From positions 1,612,001 through 1,676,000 of the forward strand of contig NZ_CP054142.1 of NCBI RefSeq assembly GCF_017893965.1: a stretch of DNA of 64,000 nucleotides, in the 5' to 3' direction. The notes beneath the pieces were generated by a model. That model saw only the letters and a list, made by a program, of their open reading frames with translations. It was not told the DNA's origin and searched no databases. Position 1 is the stretch's first letter. The number at the start of each line of letters is the position of its first letter. Positions 28,691 to 37,154 of this stretch are shown here, piece after piece. The translations under genes and the position numbers were made by a program. The DNA is from Treponema parvum (GTDB lineage: Bacteria > Spirochaetota > Spirochaetia > Treponematales > Treponemataceae).

Positions 28691-30622
28691 ATGATTCAAA
28701 AGAAATCTTTGGTTTTATATAAAAAACAACCGGCCGTAGTAACCGAAGTCGACGGCGACAAATATACTATAGAATTTCGCGCCGTTTCCGCGGCCGGAGT
28801 TTCCGCAGCTGCATCTTCCGCAGCCAGCGCAAAAACACCGCAATTTTCAGTTCAAAAAGTACGGGAAAAAGACATAATTTTTTTGATTGACGGGGTTTCT
28901 TCCATTCAGAGCGTTTTATCTTTTGAAGACAAAAATATATTAAAGCAGATAAAAGAAGTCTATGAGCTTATAATTTCGGACGAAGAGGAAGCGTCAAAGG
29001 CTGTTTCTTTTTCAGAGTTAAAAGAACTCGTAAGTTCCGCCTTTCCCGCCGACGGCGCATGGTTTTTATACGACGCCCTTTTAAACTCTTTTGAGTTTAA
29101 ACTTGACGAAGAAGAAATGAAACACGGCAAACTTCAATTTTTTCCTCAAACCGAAGATTCTATAAAATCCATGCAAAAGAAAATGGAAGAAAAAGAAAAA
29201 TCCGCCGCTGTGCGCGAAGAATTTTTGAGCCGCCTCAAACAAAAAAAACTTATATTGCCGGACGACGCAAAATTCATGGTAGACGTGGAAGCGCTTGCGT
29301 TGGGCAAAAGCGACAAGTCAAAAACTCTGCAGGATGCGGAAATAAAACAGACACAGGAAAATGCGCATAAAATTCTTTTGGATACCGGCATTTGGGAAAT
29401 AACGAGGAACCCCTACCCTGTCCGCTGGGGACTTTCGATGCAGTCGGCTACGGAATCGCTTCCCTCTCCCCAAAAAGAAGAGCGGATTGCCGTCGAAGGC
29501 TTTGCCTACGCAATAGACAGCGAATATTCGAACGATCCTGACGACGCGGTCGGCTGGGACGGAACATACCTTTGGGTGCACATAGCCGATCCCGCTTCCA
29601 CAGTCATTCCCGACAGCTCTATAGACAAAACCGCACGCGCGCGAGGAGCGACCCTTTACATTCCCGAAGGAGCAAGCCGCATGCTTTGCGAATCCGTTCT
29701 TTCCGATTATGCGCTGGGATTAAACAATGTGAGTTACGCCTTGTCGTTCCGCATAAAATTCGACGAAAACGGAGCCGTCGAAGACTGCGCGGTATTAAAG
29801 ACTGAAGTAAAAGTAAAACGCCTCTCATACGCAAAGGCGGACGAGATGAAAGACAGCGAAGAATTACATCCTCTCTTTGAAATCGCAAAAAAGAACGAAG
29901 AACGCCGTAAAAAAGCGGGAGCCGTTTCGATAACGCTGCCTGAAATTCACATAAGCGTAGACAGAGATACGAAAAAAGTAGAAATCACAGAGGACGAGCG
30001 CTACGAATCCGAAGACGTGGTGCGGGAAGCCATGCTCTTAGCGGGAGAAGGAGCTGCAAAATTTGCATTTAAAAACAATATTCCTTTCCCCTATGTGAGC
30101 CAAGACAAACCGGAAATCCCCAAAGATCTTCCTGAAGGCCTTGCCGGACAATTCAAACTGAGACGATGTATGCGTAAGCGTAACGTAGGGGTTACCCCTT
30201 CGCCGCACGCGGGACTGGGAATAAGCATGTACTCGCAAGTTACAAGCCCGCTCCGTCGTTACGGCGACCTTGTGGCGCACGAACAATTACACGCATTCTT
30301 GGACAAAAAGGAACTTTTAACAAAGGACATTATGCTTGAACGCATAAGCGCAGGCGATGCAGCTGCCGCTGCCTGTAAAAACGCGGAGCGCAACAGCAAT
30401 CTGCACTGGACGCTGGTATATCTTTTACAAAATCCCGATTGGAAGGGCGAAGCCGTATGCGTAGAACAGAAAGGAAACCAAGGCGTGTTTATAATTCCGT
30501 CCCTCGCGCAGGAAACGCTTTTAACGCCTCTGTCGCCCGTAGCGCTAAACAAATCCGTAACGGTTCAAGCGGCAAAGATCGACATAGTAAATCTTACGGT
30601 AACGTACAGACAAGTTAAATAA
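28691..30622 (+). CDS. RNase II/R family 3'-5' exoribonuclease
   Basis: A 643-residue RNB-domain exonuclease. The catalytic core begins around residue 270 with AIDSEYSNDPDDAVGWDG, carrying the clustered Asp residues that bind magnesium. It continues with WVHIADPA, LPEI, and the C-terminal substrate loop YSQVTSPLRRYGDL typical of RNase II/R. The N-terminal half is charged and divergent; a clear pair of cold-shock domains was not recognised, and the C-terminal S1 domain appears short. It degrades single-stranded RNA to small products. It is divergent from the oad operon and is followed by a hairpin terminator. Confidence 0.88.
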   Translation: MIQKKSLVLYKKQPAVVTEVDGDKYTIEFRAVSAAGVSAAASSAASAKTPQFSVQKVREKDIIFLIDGVSSIQSVLSFEDKNILKQIKEVYELIISDEEEASKAVSFSELKELVSSAFPADGAWFLYDALLNSFEFKLDEEEMKHGKLQFFPQTEDSIKSMQKKMEEKEKSAAVREEFLSRLKQKKLILPDDAKFMVDVEALALGKSDKSKTLQDAEIKQTQENAHKILLDTGIWEITRNPYPVRWGLSMQSATESLPSPQKEERIAVEGFAYAIDSEYSNDPDDAVGWDGTYLWVHIADPASTVIPDSSIDKTARARGATLYIPEGASRMLCESVLSDYALGLNNVSYALSFRIKFDENGAVEDCAVLKTEVKVKRLSYAKADEMKDSEELHPLFEIAKKNEERRKKAGAVSITLPEIHISVDRDTKKVEITEDERYESEDVVREAMLLAGEGAAKFAFKNNIPFPYVSQDKPEIPKDLPEGLAGQFKLRRCMRKRNVGVTPSPHAGLGISMYSQVTSPLRRYGDLVAHEQLHAFLDKKELLTKDIMLERISAGDAAAAACKNAERNSNLHWTLVYLLQNPDWKGEAVCVEQKGNQGVFIIPSLAQETLLTPLSPVALNKSVTVQAAKIDIVNLTVTYRQVK

Positions 30623-30648
30623 CGTCCGAAAACCTACTAATAGCCTAG

Positions 30649-30674
30649 ATTTCGAGTTTTCTAAAACTCGAAAT
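30649..30674. terminator. Hairpin downstream of the RNase gene
   Basis: ATTTCGAGTTTT and AAAACTCGAAAT form a perfect 12-base stem with a two-base loop, 27 bases after the stop. The A/T ends of the stem can supply part of a U-tract, but no long U-run follows, so it may act as a bidirectional end or processing signal. The remaining bases to 30864 contain no supported gene. Confidence 0.55.
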
Positions 30675-30864
30675 TCCCAACCATTTCATGTATCAATGAA
30701 TGGCGAGAAAATAAATAAAATGATGCTCAAGGCGAGGTTCCGGCTGCGTGACGCTTCGAGCGTTATACTTACAGAATTCTGCCCTAAAAGCTCGACCGCG
30801 GCTAAGCAGACGGCGTTCTCGCCGAAAGAATATTTAGAAATACTTTCAAAACTCGACATTCAGG

Positions 30865-32283
30865 TTAATAGCTGTAAACCATCTTTATCCAAGCACAGCT
30901 TGCGTCCTTCATCCTGCCGTACGCGCTTGAGTCTTCGCGGCCCGAAGTATAGACGTACGCCCCGCACTTTACGTTTATAGAATCATTTACGGAATATTTT
31001 ACCGAAGGATACAAGGCACAGTCATAATCGTTTATATCGACGACCCCAGAAAAATTTAACGTCAGAGTGTCGTGAATGAACGATTTTTCAATGCTTAAAG
31101 TCGCGGCGGGAATTCTTTGTTTTCTTGAAATTTCATCTTCATCGTAGGCTAAAATAATGTCTTCTATATATTGCGCCGTAAAAGTCCAGCCACCGCGGTT
31201 CCAGTCCAATCCCAAAAGAGCGCGGATCTGATTTTTCTTTACAGGGGAACAAAGCATGGAACCGTCGGGTAAGACTTCCCATTTTTTTCCGGAAAAACGT
31301 CGTCCGCCTATAAAAGCGCATTCTCCGCGAAGAACAAAATCGCTTAAAGGTATCGCACACTCAAGCCCCGACATATAAATTCTCTCATAAGAGCCGCTTA
31401 GAGTTATGCCGGAAGCGTCGCTTTTCATATCGTACACGGCGATGTCGTCGTTTCCGGTAAAAAAACTTGCAGCGAGATCCGCAAACGGAAGCCATGCCGA
31501 AAGTCTTATCGCGTATTCGGTATTCTTTAGTGAAAAACGGACTTCTTCCGGCTCGTTCCAAGTCATTTTGTTACCTGAAGAATATGAAGGAAAAAGCACT
31601 CCGTATAAGGGATTATCCTTTTGCGGCATTTTAGCAGGCGTAAAAACCGGGATGGCGGTCATGTCAAACGAAAGCATATCTGAGCGCAGATTAAAGGAAA
31701 GCGCGTTTACGGGAAGCCTTTGATCGGTTATGTCCGATCCTGTAAGACTTGTGTTGTCAAGCGGGCACACGATGTCAACGATCTGAACGCCGTCGGCTTT
31801 TCCCCAGACAATTATTTGCCGTCCGGCTCTTATGCCGAAGCTTCCGTAAGTCCAATCTGCGTAAGCTTCTTTAAGCTCAATTTCAGTACGGCTTTTGCAC
31901 GTTCCGTCATACGACGCATTGCCAGAAATAAACACGCTGCAGTCGTCCGCATAGGCGGAAAGTTCCATGCGAACCCTCGTCCTTGAGTCTAAAATTTGTC
32001 TGTCCCAATTATCGGCGTCGTTTACAGGCTGTCCGCCGCCTCCCGAAGATATTTTATCGGGCTTGAACAACTGGACGGAATGAAACGTGTCGACAAAACC
32101 GCTTACGGAAAATCCCGTATCCTGTGAAAAAACCGGCGCGCATAGCGTGCAAAGGCAAAACAAGGCCGCCGCAAATATCGTATTTTTTTGAATTGAACTG
32201 TGCGCCGACGCGCAAGAATTCAACAGCCTCCCAAATCGATATTTTGTTCGGCTGTTGAATTTCAGGGAACAGACTTTTTTCAT
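30865..32283 (-). CDS. DUF1302-like outer-membrane beta-barrel protein
   Basis: A 472-residue exported protein. A basic N-terminus and hydrophobic core end at VFSQ near residue 56. A pattern of short alternating strands follows, ending in the aromatic-terminated IKMVYSY typical of outer-membrane barrels. GRQIIVWGKADGVQIVDIV matches the DUF1302 family, which is found with an RND exporter and a LolA-like protein in other Gram-negative bacteria. I start at MKKVCSLKFN, which has a GGAGG site four bases upstream. It is third in the operon after the LolA-like gene and probably forms the outer-membrane end of a lipid or hydrophobic-compound route. Confidence 0.75.
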   Translation of the reverse strand: MKKVCSLKFNSRTKYRFGRLLNSCASAHSSIQKNTIFAAALFCLCTLCAPVFSQDTGFSVSGFVDTFHSVQLFKPDKISSGGGGQPVNDADNWDRQILDSRTRVRMELSAYADDCSVFISGNASYDGTCKSRTEIELKEAYADWTYGSFGIRAGRQIIVWGKADGVQIVDIVCPLDNTSLTGSDITDQRLPVNALSFNLRSDMLSFDMTAIPVFTPAKMPQKDNPLYGVLFPSYSSGNKMTWNEPEEVRFSLKNTEYAIRLSAWLPFADLAASFFTGNDDIAVYDMKSDASGITLSGSYERIYMSGLECAIPLSDFVLRGECAFIGGRRFSGKKWEVLPDGSMLCSPVKKNQIRALLGLDWNRGGWTFTAQYIEDIILAYDEDEISRKQRIPAATLSIEKSFIHDTLTLNFSGVVDINDYDCALYPSVKYSVNDSINVKCGAYVYTSGREDSSAYGRMKDASCAWIKMVYSY

Positions 32284-32351
32284 AAAACCTCCCGCCGTAT
32301 TCAAAAACTGCAGCGGCACACATCGGCACTGCGTTTATTCGACGGCGTATT

Positions 32352-33140
32352 TCATCTGCCCATCCGACCTTTTTCAAGCGACGCCACCGTAAAAATCGAA
32401 TCGTCAAGGCTTTTGTTATACGTTATGTTTTTAATTTCGATCAAGGTAGAGTGTCCGCTTGCCAGATTTTCCATCGAAAATGTTTTTGCCGTCCAAATAC
32501 CGTCGATCTGCTCGACATCCTTTACCGAAAGGACTCTCTCAAGATTTTTTTGTCTGTTATAAAGCTCGCCTTTTATCGCTATATAGTTATCCTTTCTGAT
32601 CCAATAGACACGGCTGCTGTTGCGCTCGGTCGTATCGTGAGGAACGCACCGTATTTTCCAGCAGGCAAAACCGTCAACTGTCTCTTCTGCCAAAATTGAA
32701 AAATCGTCTTTTGAGAGCTCTCTGTTGCCCATATCGTTGTAGGTAAAATCGGTTCCCATAAAATAGTCGTCTTTTCCGGAACCGGCAATGCGCCGAACTT
32801 TTTTCATGGCAGGCATGTAAAGCCACGTGTCGTCGTCTTTGCCTTCTTGGTCATATTCCCAGACAAGATAACCCACGCCGCTAACGTCTTTAGGCGTTAA
32901 AAAAAACATAACAGTGCGTTTATAGTCTCCGTAATCCTTGGAAAAATAAGAGACTTCCCGCAAACGCTTCGTGCCGTTTTTGGCAATAAGCGTCATCTGC
33001 ATTTCATAGACCGCAGTATCGCCTTCATACCTGTCCCGGCTGGCCTTCATGATATCGTAGGCCGTCTGAGAAAAGACCGGTAAAACTGCGAAGACCGCAG
33101 CAAAAGCGCATGCAAGTAAAATTTTCTTTAAATAAGTCAT
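32352..33140 (-). CDS. LolA-like outer-membrane lipoprotein-sorting protein
   Basis: A 262-residue periplasmic protein with an N-terminal signal peptide ending AVLPVFSQ. The mature part has the half-barrel LolA-like features: EMQMTLIAKNGT, YLVWEYDQ and the diagnostic WLYMPAMKKVRRIAGSG with DYFMGTDFTYNDM. Proteins of this type next to MMPL/RND exporters are thought to carry hydrophobic cargo across the periplasm. Its start overlaps the RND stop by four bases, showing tight coupling. No lipobox is visible, so it should be soluble, as expected for a shuttle. Confidence 0.85.
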   Translation of the reverse strand: MTYLKKILLACAFAAVFAVLPVFSQTAYDIMKASRDRYEGDTAVYEMQMTLIAKNGTKRLREVSYFSKDYGDYKRTVMFFLTPKDVSGVGYLVWEYDQEGKDDDTWLYMPAMKKVRRIAGSGKDDYFMGTDFTYNDMGNRELSKDDFSILAEETVDGFACWKIRCVPHDTTERNSSRVYWIRKDNYIAIKGELYNRQKNLERVLSVKDVEQIDGIWTAKTFSMENLASGHSTLIEIKNITYNKSLDDSIFTVASLEKGRMGR

Positions 33141-35521
33141 ATTTCTTCTCCGTCAAATTCTTTTCCAAAAGGTTTTGTTAAATAAATCAGCGCAGGCGTC
33201 ATAAGGTAATCCGCCAAAAGCGCCGTAAAAAGGCCGATTATCGCAAGAAGTCCGATACGGTGCATGGTGTTAAAAGGACTTAACACGTAAACAAAGAACA
33301 TGGTACATATTATGACCGTCGTCATGCCCAGCGTCTTCCCTATTTCACGGTAGGTGCGAAGGATTGCCTTTTTATAGTTGCCGCTCTTTTCGTAAAGATA
33401 CTTTACGTGATTTATAAAATGGATCGTATCGTCGACGGCTATACCTAAAAGCATGGGCATTATCGTCATAGTCATCATATCAAGCTGATAGCGGCGGTAT
33501 CCCATAATTCCTGCAAGAACGATTACGGGAACGATATTCGGAATCATTCCTATAAGTCCTGTCTTAAAGCTTGTGAACACAAGGATCAGCATAATCGCGA
33601 TCATTATAAAAGAACCCGTAAACGATTTTATTTCGCCGTTTACGATTTTTCCGTTCATCTCTGCAAATTCCGCAACGGAACCGATCGCAGAAACTTCAGC
33701 GCCGGGGAACAGTTCCTCAGCCGTCCTTTCCGCTTCGGCAATGTCGGACACCATTTTAGTAGCATCATAATTTGAAAGATCTACCGTCACATAGACTGTA
33801 TTATAATCGGCGTTGAGCCAATCATAAAGTCTGTCGCCCCCCGTAATCTCATATAAAAACAGTTCCTGAGTAAGCAGATCCTCATCGTCCGGAATAGTAT
33901 AATAAGATGGATCGTCGCCGTTAAGCATTCGGTTCGTCTCTTTTACTATGTCGAGAACCGACTTTACGCGCGGAATTCCATTCGTCTTTCTTGTAAGGCT
34001 TAAATTCGAAAGTTTCTGCTCAAGTTTTTCAAGCGCAAACATGCGTTCGGGCTTTTTAAATTCGTCTATGTCAGGATACTCTATCAAGATTTTATAGGAA
34101 TAGACGGATCCCAGCTGAGTGTCCTGAAGTGCGGCAAGACGCGCTATATACGGAATCTTTAAACCCGCCATTTGAATATAGTCAAGGGTTACGTATATTT
34201 TAAAAATTCCGGGCACAAAGACGGCCACCGCAAAAATCCCTGCAACGACAACCGTTTTACCGTATTTTAAAACCTTTTGTCCGAATGATTCAAATGCAAA
34301 ATCCGCTTTAGTATTTTTTTTGATTTCGGCTTTATCGTCTTTTTTTCGGTCTTTGCCGAACGAAAGCAAAACAGGAATAAGGATTATCACATACAAAAAC
34401 ACGACAAATACCGTCGAAGACGATACTATCCCCAGCCATTTAAGAGGACCTATATCCACTAAGGCAAAAGATACTAGGGAGGCGATAGTCGTAAGAGCCG
34501 TAAAAAACAGAGGCCACCCCGTCTCTTCTACCGACATCACTACGGCTTCCTTTCTAATCCCCGTCTGTCTGAAATGCAGCTTAAACGAATTTATATAGTG
34601 TATCGAATAGCCGACCGACAGCGCCATGCCTAGCAAAATTGGAATTGTCATCATGTTTTGGTCGGCCGTTATGCCGAAGAGAGACATAAAACCGAACACA
34701 ACACCTATTCCTCCTATCGTTGAAAAAATAGGAACTATAAGGCCTCTCAGGGATCTAACGAACAGGATAAGGCAGATTATCATAGCTAAAAATCCGCCCA
34801 AAAGACTTCTTGACATCTCCACGCGCATCGTATCCGCTTCTTCGCATTCCGTATAAGGTATGCCGGCGCAAAGCAAATTCCACTTAGGATTTTTCCATTT
34901 GGGATCGTCCAAAAGTTTGTGCGCCGCCCGCCCAGCCTTATACATGCCGGTACGCGCGTTATCGTCTTCTTCACCGTAGTCGTAAAGGTAAAGAATTATC
35001 CACGTTTCTTTTGAATCCTGGGAAACAAGTTTGTTCGCGAGCGCTTCACGGGAAAGCAGAAATTTTTTGATCGATTCCATCTGCGCTCTGCCTTCTGCAG
35101 TACCGGTGTCGGGAATTCCGTCTTCAAACGGAGTTACAACCTGCATTCCGTCATCGGTTCCTTTTACAACGGAAACTTCAACTATGGAGGTTACGTCCCG
35201 TGCGTAAGGGATTGTTTCCATCATTTCGTTTCCGAGCTCTTTGATCATGTTAAGAACATCGGTATCAAAAACGTCTTCCGCCTGAACTAGGACTGTGATG
35301 ACATCCTCGTTGCCGAAAGTATCTTCAAAACGGTTCGTCGCCTGCGTTATTTTTTCTTTATCGTCAAACCAACTTTCCTGCTGGTCTTCTACAACAAGTT
35401 TTTTAAGTCCTGAAAATCCGACAGCGGTAATAGCGATCATGACGATCAAAAAAAGCCATCTGAATTTTATCTGAATTTCTCCGAATTTACGGAACAAGCG
35501 GTTTATAATTAAAACTTGCAT
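33137..35521 (-). CDS. RND/MMPL superfamily transporter
   Basis: A 794-residue inner-membrane protein with two repeats, each of one helix, a large periplasmic loop and five more helices. Charged/polar transmembrane motifs lie in the paired segments GMALSVGYSIHYINSF and GIAVDDTIHFINHV, the latter with the acidic pair used in proton relay. I start at MQVLIINRLFRKF, since GGAGG lies just upstream; a TTG five codons earlier is less likely. It is closer to the small HpnN/MMPL class than to tripartite drug pumps. The downstream LolA-like and DUF1302 proteins suggest export of a lipid to the outer membrane. Confidence 0.87.
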   Translation of the reverse strand: MQVLIINRLFRKFGEIQIKFRWLFLIVMIAITAVGFSGLKKLVVEDQQESWFDDKEKITQATNRFEDTFGNEDVITVLVQAEDVFDTDVLNMIKELGNEMMETIPYARDVTSIVEVSVVKGTDDGMQVVTPFEDGIPDTGTAEGRAQMESIKKFLLSREALANKLVSQDSKETWIILYLYDYGEEDDNARTGMYKAGRAAHKLLDDPKWKNPKWNLLCAGIPYTECEEADTMRVEMSRSLLGGFLAMIICLILFVRSLRGLIVPIFSTIGGIGVVFGFMSLFGITADQNMMTIPILLGMALSVGYSIHYINSFKLHFRQTGIRKEAVVMSVEETGWPLFFTALTTIASLVSFALVDIGPLKWLGIVSSSTVFVVFLYVIILIPVLLSFGKDRKKDDKAEIKKNTKADFAFESFGQKVLKYGKTVVVAGIFAVAVFVPGIFKIYVTLDYIQMAGLKIPYIARLAALQDTQLGSVYSYKILIEYPDIDEFKKPERMFALEKLEQKLSNLSLTRKTNGIPRVKSVLDIVKETNRMLNGDDPSYYTIPDDEDLLTQELFLYEITGGDRLYDWLNADYNTVYVTVDLSNYDATKMVSDIAEAERTAEELFPGAEVSAIGSVAEFAEMNGKIVNGEIKSFTGSFIMIAIMLILVFTSFKTGLIGMIPNIVPVIVLAGIMGYRRYQLDMMTMTIMPMLLGIAVDDTIHFINHVKYLYEKSGNYKKAILRTYREIGKTLGMTTVIICTMFFVYVLSPFNTMHRIGLLAIIGLFTALLADYLMTPALIYLTKPFGKEFDGEEI

Positions 35522-35736
35522 GAAACCTCCGATCAAAGCGGCAATAAAACTTTACTGTATGTGCGGAACATATTGGAAAAGCCAATGCTACTTTATGTTA
35601 GCATTATATAACTTAAAAGAAAAAATTTCCACTACCCTGCCTGCTATTCTTGCCGCTGAGGCGCGGAATTCCGTGCAAAAAAATAACGCCCGCCGGTAAA
35701 CGGAGGATCTATCCGATCAAAAAAGTAAAATTCAAG

Positions 35737-35765
35737 TTGACATGCAAAAAAAATCATGCTATTGG
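35737..35765 (+). promoter_or_regulatory. Promoter of the FGE-fold lipoprotein gene
   Basis: A perfect TTGACA (35737-35742), a 17-base spacer containing an A8 run, and TATTGG (35760-35765) lie about 100 bases before the ATG. The preceding bases from 35522 carry no supported gene. The homopolymeric A8 in the spacer could also vary in length and tune promoter strength. Confidence 0.5.
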
Positions 35766-35862
35766 TAAAAATATCAATAAAAAAAAGAAAGATTTTAAAA
35801 TTACCGGCAATGGACTTTATAAGTGCACACCGGTATTACGCAAATCTTCAAGGAAGGATTCT

Positions 35863-36891
35863 ATGAATGTTATTCGTAATGTTTGGTTCTGTCGTAAAAG
35901 TGACCGGCCTGTGCAATGGCAAAATCGTATGTATGTATGTATGTATGTATGTATAGCTCTTCTAGTAAGCGGTTGCTCGAATGCGGCAGATAGTTCAAAT
36001 TCCAGTATCGATAATTCCGGAGGCGGAAGCATACCGCCGATTGTCGCCCCTACCGGAAATTATAATAAGATAACCTGTAGCGGCCAGGTCGGTACCGTGA
36101 CCTTTGCAATGAAGAGTATAGAACGCGTGGAAGACGGTACGGTAGGCGATGACAGCATAAATAATAATAAAGTGCATAAAGTAAATTTGACAGCTTTCCA
36201 CATAGGTACGACCGAAGTGACGCAAGAGTTATGGCAAGCGGTGATGGGGGAAAACCCGAGTCGTTTTCAGGGATCCGACAAATTACCTGCAATAAATGAA
36301 GCACAGGAAAAACGACCTGTAGAGAATATTAACTGGTTTGACTGTATTGTGTTTTGCAATGAACTTACCAAAATGGTAAACGGCGGATCAGATTCAGAAT
36401 GCGTCTATTATTTAACAGGCGAAGAAACGATAGTATATACGAAGGAGCACGCCGAAGCCGAAAAAACACCTATACAAAAAATGGATAAAAAAGGGTTTCG
36501 GCTTCCGACGGGAGCCGAATGGGAATGGGCGGCGCAGAGCGGTTCTTCCCATCAAAAATATGCGGGCACGGATGATGCGACACAACTCGATGAGTATGCA
36601 TGGCATACGGGCAATGCCGATAAAAAAACGCATCAAGTCGGATTAAAAACGGCAAATGCATTCGGATTATATGATATGACAGGGAACGTAGAAGAATGGT
36701 GTTGGAACGGTTTTTCAACTTCTACGGATTCGGAAAAAGACGATCCTACGGGTTCTTTGAGAACTGACCGCATCCGACATGGCGGTAGTTATAGAAGTGA
36801 GGATAAATATTATGTGATTGCGCACCGTCCTATAAGTAGACCTAAAATTTCTACCAACGATCGCGGCCTACGCATAGTATGCAGACCTTAA
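35863..36891 (+). CDS. Lipoprotein with formylglycine-generating-enzyme (SUMF1) fold, likely phase-variable
   Basis: A 342-residue secreted lipoprotein. The start is chosen at 35863 because AGGAAGGA sits four bases upstream. The signal peptide ends in the lipobox LLVSGC, preceded by MYVCMYVC encoded by a GTAT tandem repeat. The mature part has the FGE-sulfatase fold: FHIGTTEVTQELWQAVMG, GFRLPTGAEWEWAAQSG, AFGLYDMTGNVEEWCW and HGGSYRSEDKYY. The two catalytic copper-site cysteines of true FGEs are replaced (Ser and Tyr in GGSYRSEDKYY), so it probably binds ligands rather than forming formylglycine. Loss or gain of repeat units would shift the frame before the mature protein. Confidence 0.88.
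   Translation: MNVIRNVWFCRKSDRPVQWQNRMYVCMYVCIALLVSGCSNAADSSNSSIDNSGGGSIPPIVAPTGNYNKITCSGQVGTVTFAMKSIERVEDGTVGDDSINNNKVHKVNLTAFHIGTTEVTQELWQAVMGENPSRFQGSDKLPAINEAQEKRPVENINWFDCIVFCNELTKMVNGGSDSECVYYLTGEETIVYTKEHAEAEKTPIQKMDKKGFRLPTGAEWEWAAQSGSSHQKYAGTDDATQLDEYAWHTGNADKKTHQVGLKTANAFGLYDMTGNVEEWCWNGFSTSTDSEKDDPTGSLRTDRIRHGGSYRSEDKYYVIAHRPISRPKISTNDRGLRIVCRP
35927..35954 (+). repeat. Tetranucleotide tandem repeat (GTAT)x7 inside the lipoprotein signal peptide
   Basis: Seven exact GTAT units (28 bases) encode the MYVCMYVC stretch. The unit is not a multiple of three, so adding or losing one or two units breaks the frame while three restore it. Such repeats are classic contingency loci for on/off switching of surface proteins. 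Confidence 0.85.
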
Positions 36892-36980
36892 CATGCGCTG
36901 TCCGTGCGTGTTTTTATAATCATTAAAGGGAAAGGGCTGTCTAAAAACTTCAGCCAGTTTCCTTGATCTAGCATGCGATG

Positions 36981-37021
36981 TTTAAAATTAAGTCATTACA
37001 ATACAAAGACTTAATTTTAAA
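36981..37021. repeat. Inverted repeat between convergent lipoprotein and gpmA genes
   Basis: TTTAAAATTAAGTC (36981-36994) and GACTTAATTTTAAA (37008-37021) are perfect 14-base arms around a 13-base loop. It can form a strong AT stem in either transcript and may serve as a bidirectional terminator. Confidence 0.55.
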
Positions 37022-37027
37022 CTCGTC

Positions 37028-37132
37028 GGGGATGGCGAAAAAGTAACAAACTTTTGAGACATCCCCTTATATTAAAAAATCACATTGCAAGGAAGGCTGT
37101 TGAAAAGTAACAGACCTTTGAGACAGTGCAAT
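37028..37132. repeat. Duplicated intergenic unit with inverted arms near the gpmA 3' end
   Basis: Two copies of a core, GAAAAAGTAACAAAC plus TTTTGAGACA and GAAAAGTAACAGAC plus CTTTGAGACA, lie about 63 bases apart. Each is flanked by its own short inverted arms (GGGGATG/CATCCCC; ATTGCA/TGCAAT). The arms differ while the core is conserved, so each unit has been kept as a hairpin. It may be a dispersed palindromic repeat family of this genome. Confidence 0.45.
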
Positions 37133-37154
37133 ATTCCCAAAGATTGAAACAATC

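Noticed and set aside
30696-30980. Open frame of 94 codons on the plus strand after the RNase gene
   Set aside because: It has no ribosome site, runs into the 3' end of the convergent outer-membrane protein gene, and its product shows no domain. A 57-codon frame on the other strand is equally open, so openness is not evidence here. A dispersed repeat cannot be excluded.
35650-35862. Longer start for the FGE-fold lipoprotein
   Set aside because: The 71 extra residues are Lys-rich noise spanning the TTGACA promoter. The start at 35863 has a good ribosome site and gives a sensible lipoprotein signal.
37034-37125. Possible mini CRISPR array in the two similar units near gpmA
   Set aside because: There are only two imperfect copies, no equal spacers and no cas genes. 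Inverted arms point to hairpins instead.
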